Shown piece by piece: positions 33,248-44,600 of a stretch of DNA of 64,000 nt (position 1 is its first letter; every line of letters begins with the position of its first letter). The DNA comes from Liopterus haemorrhoidalis (Eukaryota; Arthropoda; Insecta; Coleoptera; Dytiscidae), in assembly GCA_963971575.1 (NCBI GenBank), contig OZ020615.1, positions 65,357,379 through 65,421,378 of the forward strand, given 5' to 3'. Under the pieces are notes generated by a model that saw only the letters and a list, made by a program, of their open reading frames with translations, searched no databases and was not told the DNA's origin. Position numbers and translations under genes: made by a program.

Positions 33248-36043
33248 TTATTCCAGTTGGTCCTTATCCAAGTCCTTTGGGATCTACAAATAATTAAAAT
33301 TCATTAAAAATAAATAAAAATAATAGGTTCCAAACGCCTAGTAGCGGTGTATAAGGGGCAGAGATGGTAAGCTCTCAGTTTCTAGACCGTCGGCCATAGA
33401 TATGAAAGTCAAATAAAAAAATTAATTGTAAAACTATAGTCAGTTTTTTTGGTTTAAGCGGAACTAGATTATGAATTCTAGTAACTTTTACCGTTTAAGT
33501 GAGGCTTTTGATCATTTTGTTTAGCAAAAGCCCTCTTTAAACCTAAAAAGAAGAACTCATGACAACTAAAAAAAATAAAAATTCCAGTTAGTTCCGCTTA
33601 AACGTTTTGGAATAACCTATATAATAAAAAAAAAAAAATCAGCTGTGGCCACCACAGGACCGACCGCCATCATAAAGTACTTATATAAATTACATTCTAG
33701 CAGCAGAGTAGAAATAACTTGACCTAATATTTTCTAACAGAATTATTATTTATCATGACCATGGAAACGTTACATATAAATATGAAAAAATTGAGACTTG
33801 GAAAAAATTTCGAAAAATTTTACAGAAATTATTCGAAATATTTCGTTTTATCAAAAAACGTCTCAAATAAAAGTTATTAGTTATTGCTTTTATAGCAACT
33901 TTTGTTTAATAAATTTTTTCGAGATATTTTTCTGTTGTGAAATATTCGCAAAAATCTTAAAATCGACACGAGTAATCGAAGTTGCTCTACACGTGTCCAC
34001 AGACAGACAGACAGACGGACGGACGGACGGACAGAGAGACAGACAGAAGGACGGACAGACAGACATCATGCTAAAAATAGTCAAAACGTTATGTAGGGAC
34101 CTCAATTCGTGGAGATCCATCGAAATCTCGAAACGTCAAAATTGGTATGATCACAATACCTCCCTTATATATGTCGGCGGTCGGTAAAAATTGATGTGAA
34201 TTTTCACAAATAGAAAGTTGAGTCCAAATTATCGAGCTGATCCTGTAATGTACCGCGTAACGTAATGCTCTGTTGAAATGTTTGTCGCGAACGAATTGCA
34301 AACTTCCTCTGGGTGAGGTGACGTATGTCAGTGTTTCCAATAAACTGTAAGGCCCGGTCTTTCCACCTTGAGGTGAACCTCTAGCTGACCGTCTGACAGT
34401 TGAGGTTATGTGATACTTTCTGTGCTGAACAGATGTCATCCCGTTTCTCAATACAAATTTATCTGACGGATAATGAGACTGACGTATTGAATTCACAGAT
34501 TGGTAACAACATTTATGCAGCAGATGAAGTTCCAGATAACCTTATCTGTCAGACCTAGAGGTTTACCTGAAGGTGGAGAGACCGGGCCTCAATAAATTAT
34601 TATTTTGAAAGTATCTTACCGAAGACTGCTGGTCCATCCAGGTCAATCGTAGGTCTCCACAGCTCCCAATCAGTGTCGTGTAGCATTTTTGAGTACTAGT
34701 GCCTTCAGGAGATACCTAAAAAATAAAAATAAATTACAAAATTTTGTCAGCTTGAACTTACAAATTGATTTAAAAAATGTCGTATAAAAAAATTTATAAA
34801 AAATTGATTTGAAAATGCATACAAAAAATTTGAGTTCAGAAAAACCGATTTTAATGTAAAATAAAAACCTTAAATATTTCAAAAATTACATACTACAAAA
34901 CATTTTACATTAAAAAACTGACTAAAAAGTAACAACAAAAATTTTAATTCAAAATATTGACCCGATAATTATATTAAATTCGAGTTTCAAAAATTACTAT
35001 TATGTCTCATTTTGTAATACGTAACTAACAGGGAAAGTTCATTTTTTCTGTTGTATATTGACAATACATTTATAATATTATCATAGTATTGGTTCACACG
35101 GATACGCCAAAATCTGTTTACACCACAACAGTCACCAAAGTAACCAGATCTAGTTTCGTATTACAAAATGAGAAAGATTATATATTAATAAATAAAAAGA
35201 AACACTCACCATAAGCACAATATCTCCTAGCAACCCTCCACCAACCCACTTCTTAGAAGTCCAATCTAACTTTTTCAAATTGAAACCAAGTCCGAAGTTT
35301 ATCAACGAACCAGCTTAAATCTAAAACAAAATAAATAAAATAAAATTCCAAAAATCCAAACTCAATTTTTTTTTACAAAAATCGATCAATTGCGGAAATA
35401 TTGCGCTTCTAAAATTATTAACAAAAATATACATTTTAAAAATACTACTAAAGTCCGACTCACATATATCTTAACCGCAATCGAACGTTCATTTGCTGAC
35501 ATTAGACACCACTATCAACAATAAATTTTTTAACAAATTTAAACACTAGCCAGACTGTTACAAATTTTTCCGGCTTCAGACCGATCACTAGCGGATAAAA
35601 TTCCAAGTTACCGGTCAACATATATTATTCTAAAAATACAGATAAAATATAAAATATTATGCAACTATATCAATCCCGTATTAAATTTATTAGTTACATA
35701 AATTTAATTAAAAATCCCTATTTAGTTCGAACTTGTTAAAAATTGTTAAGTCTTATCAAAATATCAGACATAGCACTCATTAAGAACTCATTAATATCCG
35801 AAAATATTTTAATCCCTTATAAATTCAAGGTGAATATTATATAACTAATATTGCGTATTAAAATTTACAAAAAATACGTAAAAATAATTGAAAAAAATGC
35901 ATAGAAATGCCTATTTTTTTAAAAAATATATAATTCCTACCTTTCTCAAAATTTTTGGTAGCAACCACAGGATGCAGGATAATTTTAAATGTCCTTTCAG
36001 CAACTTCCAGACATTCATTAGGCTTTTTCCAAACATCCAGGCA
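33248..36043 (-). CDS. Candidate small spliced gene, product unknown (four exons, 5' end not found)
   Basis: Minus-strand exons 35941-36043, 35210-35313, 34620-34715 and 33248-33283 have acceptors ending in AG and donors GTAGGA, GTGAGT, GTAAGA. Phases agree and give 112 residues ending IPKDLDKDQLE. The peptide (CLDVWKKPNECLEVAERTF, then FGLGFNLKKLDWTSKKWVGG, then GTSTQKCYTTLIGSCGDLRL) resembles ordinary protein but I recognise no family. No start codon is assigned; a GC-richer stretch at 36290-36420 could be its promoter or first exon. Exon 2 has a competing acceptor (TTTTAG) that leads to an early stop. Introns contain MITEs at 34350-34589 and 35004-35173. It could also be a non-coding transcript whose exons are open by chance. 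Confidence 0.35.
33438..33617. mobile_element. Short diverged MITE of the 'AGTCTGTTCCAAACGG' type
   Basis: Keeps the inner arms 'aagcggaactagat' and 'gttccgcttaaacg' of the copy at 6230-6623, with a much shorter middle. Confidence 0.55.
33748..34186. repeat. Dispersed repeat related to the 'cagtggcgaag' family
   Basis: Shares 'catgaccatggaaacgttac' and the next ~200 bp with 590-790. Has a (gaca/gacg)n run at 34003-34065 and ends 'cccttatatatgtcggcggtc', parallel to the family's usual end. Confidence 0.65.
34350..34589. mobile_element. MITE with 34-bp inverted repeats
   Basis: The ends AGGCCCGGTCTTTCCACCTT and its complement are near-perfect, continuing through 'gaggtgaacctctag'. In an intron of the candidate gene. 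Confidence 0.75.
35004..35173. mobile_element. Small MITE
   Basis: CTCATTTTGTAATACG and CGTATTACAAAATGAG are perfect inverted repeats about 150 bp apart. Confidence 0.65.
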
Positions 36044-36429
36044 CTAAATTTTATTTTGTTTTAAATAAAAACTTTATAAAACAATTTTTTTAAATATTAA
36101 AACGTTGTGAAACGTTTTTTTTTTGCTCACAAATTTTAAAAAATTATAATTTGTTATAATATTCTTTTAAACTAATAAAAAAATAATTTAATTTTGGTTT
36201 AAAACTATTAATTTTGTTGTTTAAACAAATTAATTAACTTAAAAATATTTTTTAATACTTTTTTAAAGTTTTAGCACACGTAAATCACACAAAACGTTGA
36301 TGAGACGACACTGATCAGAATTCACCCACACCACTAATCACCCAGAGGTAACTAGCTTGATAACGTATCCAAGCACAGCGCTTTAGGGGGAGTCAGTTAC
36401 GCTTGCGCAGTCGGGCCTGCTCAGTAGTT

Positions 36430-37645
36430 TTATATTTGTGAAATGATATTTTTAGGGTTTTGTAGGTATGACCAAAAAACCCTTATACCGTCATTTTGTC
36501 GTCTGTCTGTCTGTCTATCTGTCTGTTCGGTAAAAATTGTAGCCAAACGGCTAAACCTAGAGAGTTGAAATTTGGCATGCTTATACAACTCTTTGACCCG
36601 CACATAGGAAAAATACTAAAACATCTAAAAAACATATCCCCCTAAAAATACAAACAAATATGTGCTCATCAAAAAAGAAATATTTTTTTAAATTCTGAGT
36701 AGGGTATCAAATGAAAGCTCTTGGTACGTGGATTAACGATCAAAATTTTATTTTTGCAAAATAAGTTATATGGATGCGATTTTTGCCAAAATTGTGCAAA
36801 AAAATTTTTGTCCCACAGCCTGTAGCCCAGATTGTTTAAACTAAAAATCTGAAAAAATTCTAAGTAATGTACATTGGTGTGAACCGGAATAGTACAACAG
36901 GAATTTTTGATCAGATTACGTTTATGGAAAAAAACGCATTTTTTGTGATTTTTTGCTAATGATGTACACAAGTTATAGCTTTGTAACACGCTACAATGGA
37001 ACGTGTATGCTGGTGTAGTGGTTTTGACGCTGGCGTTTCACTCAAGTAGCTCGATCCGAAAAGGATCGAACCCTGCGAGAAGAGACAATATTATTTTTTG
37101 TTTTTTTTTTTTAATTTTTATATTGTTTAAATCATTTTTTCAAAATTCTAGTTATATTTTGGCAAATGTTGCATTTAATTTTTAAAAGCGTAAATTTAAT
37201 AACCAGTGGAAATTGTTTAAATTATAATTTAATTCTGTTTCAATTTTAATTTTTATATTGTTTAAATCATTTTTTCAAAATTCTAGTTATATTTTGGCAA
37301 ATGTTGCATTTAATTTTTAAAAGCGTAAATTTAATAACCAGTGGAAATTGTTTAAATTATAATTTAACTTTGTTTAAAATATAACTTTAATTCACGAAAT
37401 CAGAGGGGCGGAACTTATAACAACCAATGGAAGCCATAGGCGCAATTTTTAAAATTCTTAATGAACCTTGCTATATAAAAAAAAATACTGCACATATTTA
37501 GAAACCTAAATAATGGTATTAGGCGTTCGAATTAAAATTAACAAAAAAAATATTTTAATATAAAATTTGTTTCGGCATCCCAAATAATCATCATTCACTT
37601 ACTAAATACCTGCAAAACCCTGAAATGTGTGAAAATTCACACTTC
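36430..37645. mobile_element. Composite repeat with a tRNA-related core, copy 2
   Basis: Longer sister of 21800-22670. Its ends AGGGTTTTGTAGGTAT and ATACCTGCAAAACCCT are inverted. A ~130-bp tandem duplication (37114-37240 and 37243-37370) is unique to this copy. Confidence 0.7.
37011..37075 (+). promoter_or_regulatory. tRNA-like Pol III internal promoter (A and B boxes)
   Basis: TGGTGTAGTGG and GGATCGAACCC as in the sister copy at 22346-22415; the sequence between them has diverged more than the boxes. Confidence 0.6.
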
Positions 37646-37798
37646 ACATCATTTTTTTAAGTAATATCCTATATATTTAAGCTTAACAGGCCTTCAACAA
37701 TAAATTCAACAAACATTTTAATAATTCATGCCAACTAGGTATAGGTATTAATGATGAATATGATTTGGTTTCCCTGATGAGACGACTATGGTTCAGAG

Positions 37799-38298
37799 CA
37801 GTGGTTCCCAACCTTTTTCACTTGCGGAGCTTACTTACTTTACTTTTTTTTAGAATCAAATTCTATGACGGAGCCCCTAGGCCTACCCTATGTCTTACAA
37901 ATTAAAAGTGTTTAGAAGTAATGTTACGGGGGAGGGAGTAGATTTTTTAGTTAATATAATTTCAGTTTTCTCTTTCACATTTCACATATTGATAGAGACA
38001 GATTTTTATAAAATGAAGCAAATAATCAAAATACACGCAGATTATTCAAACAAAAATGTATCTCGCCGATCACATTCCAGCTAGTCATAGAGTCATAAAC
38101 CGGCTAGAGTCAGAAATCACTTGGACATACAGACAACTTGGCCAATTTTCTTTCAGAATGTCATTTCCAGTTTTATTATTTTGATTTTGTTTTTTATTTC
38201 TAATGCTTTTGATTGTATTCAATTTTTTATATTTTAATTCTTGGAACGGCTGCGGAGCCCCTGAGAAGTGCACGCGGAGCACAGGTTGGGAACCGCTG
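37799..38298. mobile_element. hAT-type non-autonomous element
   Basis: The ends CAGTGGTTCCCAACC and GGTTGGGAACCGCTG are inverted repeats of the common hAT type. 'gcggagc' words lie inside both ends. No intact target duplication. Confidence 0.65.
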
Positions 38299-38307
38299 AT
38301 AAAGATG

Positions 38308-39439
38308 ATAGATAAGAAGTAAGTATTAGTTTATAAAGATTAAAAAAAAGGACAGGCTAACATTTCATCGGTTCTGAGCCTTTTTGTGGACTGTTTTTTT
38401 TTAACTTTTTTTGCCGAAAATGTGAAAATTTTAGACCGTAACTCAAAATTGACCATATATTTGTGATCTAAGGCTAAAAATATACAAGTACACCAATTTT
38501 CGAACAAAAATAAAAAAAAAAATCTTCCAAAATTTTGGTCAAAATGTTTTTGACTCCGATTTTAGGCTAATTTTGGAGTGAGGATTATGAAAAAAATATT
38601 TAAAAAATTCATGCTTTCCTAGTTTTTGAGTTAGAGATGATTTAGGTCAGTTTTTTGCCTATAATTTCAAAACTTTTGCCCAAACGTCAAAATGGACCAA
38701 ATTTTCTTGATCTCTGATCAAAAATGCATATTTGTACTAATTTTCATTAAAATTGGAGACAAAAATTTTTTACTTCAAAATCACGATTTTTTTAAGGTCT
38801 ACCCCTTACGATTTTTTTGATTTTTGGCCATTTTCAAGGATTTTGGATTACTGCCCCTACAAAACTTACTAATATGTTTATTTAAGCCCAATTTTTTTCT
38901 TAGACTAAACAGTGTAGTAGAGTTTTAAAATTTCAAGCCACATATTTATATCCTTAACCATATTTTAGTTAGCAATTTTCAAAATTTTGAAAAAAATGTA
39001 AAAAAAAATTTATTTGAAAATCTGGTTATAAGTAAATTAGGACCTCAAGATTTCAAAAATTTCAACCGCACGTCTTTATTGCATTTCGTTTTTGAGATAT
39101 ATCCATGCGAAGATGAATATTTCTATAAATCACGCCATATTAAAATTTGTAATAATTTTAAAACACGCACAACGAGTAAGGCCTCAAAATTTTTCTAGAC
39201 TTAATAAATAATATAATAATAATATATAATAATAAAAAAAATTGAGTTTGGTTGTAAAATTGGTATACATATACATTTTTAGCCTTAGTCACAAATTTAT
39301 GGTCACTTATGAGTTTCGGTCTAAAATTTTGACATTTGCGACAAAAAAAAGACAATCCACAAAAAGGCTCAGAGCCGATGAAATGTGATTCTACCCTTTT
39401 TTAAATTATCTCTTTAAACTAATACTTATTTCTTATCAA
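38308..39439. mobile_element. Long-armed inverted-repeat element
   Basis: Arms of about 95 bp run from GATAAGAAGTAAGTATTAG through 'cgatgaaatg' complements to the mirror end CTAATACTTATTTCTTATC. The interior is AT-rich without a transposase. Follows the hAT element with almost no gap. Confidence 0.7.
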
Positions 39440-40225
39440 TATTAAATAAAATTGAAGACTATATTTTTTTCGGCCTCATATTTGGTTTCTGCACGTTTCA
39501 GACGATTCTAAAACAATATCCGCAAAAAAATCATTTTTGTCTGTCCGAGATTTACACTTAACATATTTTCACATAATTTGACATGATGGTAGAATAAAAC
39601 CAAGAATCGAACATAGTATGTAACATGGACACAAATCTATATAATAAGTTGTTTGTAAAAAGGTACATCTTTTTTGTTAAATGCATTTTTTCAATTAGTG
39701 GATGAATATTTGAGGAGTTATGGGGGTACTTCCTAAAACTAAAATCTTGAAATATTTCACATATTATTTACTTTGTATCAAAAATGTTTATGAGGAAATA
39801 TTTTTTATTTTCTCTTGAACGTAGTTTTTAATAATATTATTTACAATAGGCACTTTACTTAACAGAAAAATGAATGTTGGAAAAAACTTCTCCTCTGTTT
39901 AATGCAGTTTTTAACAAGATATATTTTGGATAGCTACCTATAAACAAAGTATCTCACTTATTATTTACTTAACATTAAAAAAATATGCAAAATAGTAAGT
40001 CAAGAATAAAAAAAGGATTATATTGTGTTCTACTTGAAATATCTCACTTGTCATTTACTTTACAACAAAATATAGATTACAAAAACCGTACGAGCTACGT
40101 TTACTCCAGCTAGTTGTAATAATAATATAAAATCTATATCCTACCTCCCTCTGTCATCCTGGCACGGTTTGTTCTGTCGACAATCTGAGAATCTTAGGGA
40201 GAAGAAAAAAAAAAACAAGTCTTGC
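39440..40225. other. AT-rich intergenic sequence
   Basis: No gene, repeat pair or structured module recognised. Confidence 0.5.
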
Positions 40226-40233
40226 GTTTACAT

Positions 40234-41666
40234 TTTATTTTTATTTGAAATAAAGTCATCAGGCAATAGCCATTGCGTAATTTACATCAAAACTTAAAAT
40301 AATTGTGCACTTCTAATATTACAAGTGCGAAATGTCGACAAAATCTTTGAATCATCGTGTGATATTGGGCATTCAAATATCACGAATGTATTCCACCTTT
40401 TACATCTTACTCATCTTAGTTAAAACTTCTACCAATTCGAAACGGAGAATATTCCAATGCAGTTTTTACTTCTAAAGGTAATCGTTTTTTAAAAATGGCG
40501 AATATTCTGATGGGGAGACAGCACGTTGGGTTTGTCAAAAACATTTATTGTAACAAATCAAAGATAGCATAATCGTCCATAAACCAGGGGCGTAACAAAG
40601 CAAAGACCCACACCGGGTCCTCTAGGCTAGGCCAGGCCAGACCACAGTTCCTCGACTGCCGGCCCGCGGCAAAACATAACCGATCCACTAATTTACGGTT
40701 AGTAGGACCTAGTATAGAAAATTATTAAGTTCACTTGGTCCGACACCGATTACATACTCGTGACTGCACGTTTTATAATAAATAAAATATTTTGAAAAGG
40801 TATTTTCACCGGTCCGAGTAAAAAAAATAATGCTTATTTTGCCGATACGACAGGCAGGACCGTAGAAAGAGGACAGGGAATCAATTGAAGACTAGAGGGT
40901 TGAGAGATTCAAAAAGTGAAATGAAAGTTAGTGGGTCGTCTCCGTTCAAGAGCCTAGAGTTACGCCCCAGTCCAGATCACGTCCAACCTGAATATCACAT
41001 GGGGAGAACGCGGATAAAACCAAAACCAGGGAAGGGAGATCATGAACAAACCCGAATGTCCGTGAATGTATGTATTAAATGCTCCTACAGAACACACTAA
41101 ATCAACCAACGAATGGCAGGTCGCCTCGCCAGCCAAAGATCTACGACAACAAACGTTACGTCCGTCGACCGGACGCGAGCGCACCGCACCGCAACGCACC
41201 GCGCCGCACGCTGACCGGAGTGTTTTCGGAAATGCTCTTTTCCAAATAGATTCTTTTTCGTAAACACAACACAATAGTGTGGAGTGATCTCGGAGGGACA
41301 CTAGATACAAAAACCAGTCTAGCGGAAATCGAAGCTTTCACTCTACACGGTTGCAGTGGGGTATGCGCGCCAGATGGCCCCGCGCATCCGCACTGTGGTC
41401 CGCGCGTCGGCCCGGTCACCCGTCCATCCATCCATCCACCGCCCTAGGAGAGGGCAACACGTCCAGAACACCTTACCACCTTACCACCTTACCTACCTAC
41501 CTTACCTACATCACGGGATATTATAACAATGGCCACCAATATGCATGTGTATCTTATGTATGTACAAAACTTAGCTACGGTCTAACAACTAGCAGATACG
41601 AGGGGGGGAGATAGAGAGGACATATGATATACATTAGCTTAGGTTCTAGTTGGCGGGGGCTGCGAG
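40234..41666 (-). other. Probable 3' UTR of SAM synthetase
   Basis: Sequence past the TGA at 41667-41669 is less AT-rich than its surroundings and free of mobile elements. Two AATAAA signals on the minus strand (40234-40239 and 40240-40245) could end the transcript. Inferred, not proven. Confidence 0.4.
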
Positions 41667-44600
41667 TCAATCGAGCAGCAGCGTCTTGGGGTTCTCCCAG
41701 GCGAAACCGTCCCGCCCGAAGTGCCCGTACGTACTCGTCTTCTGGTAGATCGGCTGTCTCAGGTGCAGATCCCTACAACACAACATTGCACGTCATCGCA
41801 CGCTCAACCTCACTTACACAACCTTAACTAATATCATATTTACTTATTCAGTGGAAATCGTTTTAACACCAAGCCATACAAAAACAAATATTTATTCCGT
41901 CTTGAAACAAGTGAATAACATTTAAAACCACTACAATGTTTGTCTTAACTATCAAATGATTTGAGACAATTTAAATAAGTTATGATACAAACACAATTTA
42001 TTAACACTCATAGAAATTTTAGTGATGGCCAGGAACAATTAGGAGACGACGCGGCGTCTGTTGAAATTTTTTTGTGTTCTTTAGAGATGAGAAATCTATC
42101 AGTGTTTAAGTTGTTTTTTTTAAATTATTCTTATAAAAGTGAAAAGAAATATGATATAATGTAAGCATATTGACAATAACTGAACATTTTTTCATGTTAA
42201 AAATTTTCCACTGTATTTAATACACTTTTGTAAAAAAATAACGTTATAAACAAGGAAAAAGTCCTGAAAATTAATGGTCTCTAAAGAAGTGATTGGCGAG
42301 ATATTAAATTGGAGGAGATGGTGTCGCACAGGGCGATGTAGTGTGAGCAATGCCCTCATTCAGCACGTGGTCTGAAAGGGAACGCCTAGCCACACGTTAC
42401 TGTAGCACTGCATTGGAACATACGTATGACATGGACGGTCACCGATGTGGACATTAGACAGTGCACACGGACTATTAGGCATCACCATCGGCCATGAAAC
42501 ATATACTCACTTGACGATCTTGCCGGGCCGCAGGTCGAAGTTCTTCCTGACGACCTGCAGCAGCTGCTTCTGGCTGAGCTTGCTCGTGCCGTAGTCGAAC
42601 ACGGCGATCGAGAGCGGGTCCGGGACGCCTATGGCGTACGCGACCTGCACCAGGCAGCGGCGGCACAGCCCGGCCTTCACCAGCGACTTGGCGACCCAGC
42701 GCGCCGCGTACGCCGCCGACCGGTCCACCTTCGTGAAGTCCTTCCCGGAGAAGGCGCCGCCACCGTGCGCGCCCCAGCCGCCGTACGTGTCCACTATGAT
42801 CTTCCTTCCCGTCAGGCCGGCGTCACTCTGCACAACAAACACAACAAACTATCAGCCCGGCTCAACCACACGCGACATGTCCACAGTGCGCACTCAGTTA
42901 CACTCAGTTGTCGTTTGTCGTCATCTACACAATCAAGAGTAGCAAATACTTGAATAAAACATCATTGTTTGTTTTTAATGGCCTGGCATGGCCGCCCGCA
43001 CTTTTCTGTAACGCCAAACTGACAGCAGGGCCAAGCAAATCATTTTTAGATATGGTATGTTTGCAGACTTCGCAAACATTAGACCCTGACAAATTTATTT
43101 TAACTTTGTATATTATATTTTATATTACATATAAAAATTATATATTTGTATCTCAGAATAAAAGTGTACTAGCACACATAACATGTTTATAGGAGGGCAA
43201 ATTTAAAATTTTAAATCCCATTGCTATTATCATTAAAATACTATTTCTCATACCAATAAAAATATACTTAAACAAAAAAAAAGTTTAGTTTTTCTTTTTT
43301 AATTATTGATAAGTTATTTTACTTATTTATAGTCGGATTGCTGATAAGTGACTGTTCGTTGCTACAAGTATCGATATTCAATACTATATGCTTTCTCTGT
43401 CTATATCATTATAATTATTTGCATACCCATAGTAATGTATAGTGACTCAAGTTGACAACTAACCTTCAAAATTATTTGAATAAAAAACAAAGCATTAGAA
43501 AGAAACAGCATGATTCGTAGATATCTTGAGTGCGAAAATAAATTTACAGCAGTACTCAAACAAAATTATTAATTGTAAGGTAATAATTATAAATAAGGAA
43601 ATATTTATACTCATACGTAAATTTTGGATTATAATTTGTTGTTTATTCCAGCAGATTTAAAATTAAAGTTTATGAATTTAATAATTGGCCGCAAGCCATA
43701 TTTTAATTAATCTTTATTACCAGACACTGACAGTTAACAAAAATAACAAAAAACATTTTTAAAATCGCTGAAAAATGGTAACTAGATTATTATACGAATG
43801 CACTACTTGATACATACATGTAACAGTCACCTATCAGCAATCCGACTATACTTTTTGTGAAAATATTTCAATATTAATTTTTCATTAAGTTAACTCTATA
43901 TTTTTTTAGGTACAATCGAAGAAACAGACAAATTTAGAATTTTTTAAAACATAAAAAACGTTTTTTTTTTTCACGTTTTGGTGACAAAAAAGTTTGTTAG
44001 CAAAGAGGGCTGGTTATGGCAATGGTGAGTGAACATGAAGTGGTGGACATATAGTTACCTGTGGTCCACCAATGATGAAGAGCCCGCAGGGGTTGATGTG
44101 TACGACAGTGTTCTCATCGAGGTAGCGTGCCGGGATGACCTCCCGGATGACCTTGCTCTTGACCTCGCTGCGCAGCTCGTCCAGGGAGATCTTCTCGCTG
44201 TGCTGCACGGACACCACCACCGTGTGCACCCTGCGCGGGATACACGCGCCCTGGTCGAACGTGTACTCGCACGTCACCTGCAACCGAACACACAACACCC
44301 TCATAAGACGATCGCATCATCGCACCCGCCCAACCAGCCGTCACGGGCACATCTCTCAGTCAACAGTTAACATCATAGCCACACTCAAGAGTAGCAAATA
44401 CTTAAATAACATCATTGATAACAGATTTGAGTTTATTCAACACTCACACTATTCAAATGGCTATTGTGGAAAAAATATTGCAGCAATGTTCTGTTAAACC
44501 ACCTCTGCTTATACCACTAGTGTCTAACGTACTGCCCGAGATTAGCTTTTAAAAGGACCGCATCACGATAGGGGATAGGCATGATTTTTTTTTAATTTTC

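Noticed and set aside
44029..44370. Plus-strand frames in the SAM synthetase exon regions
   Set aside because: Antisense of a strongly conserved enzyme; GC-rich codons leave the other strand open.
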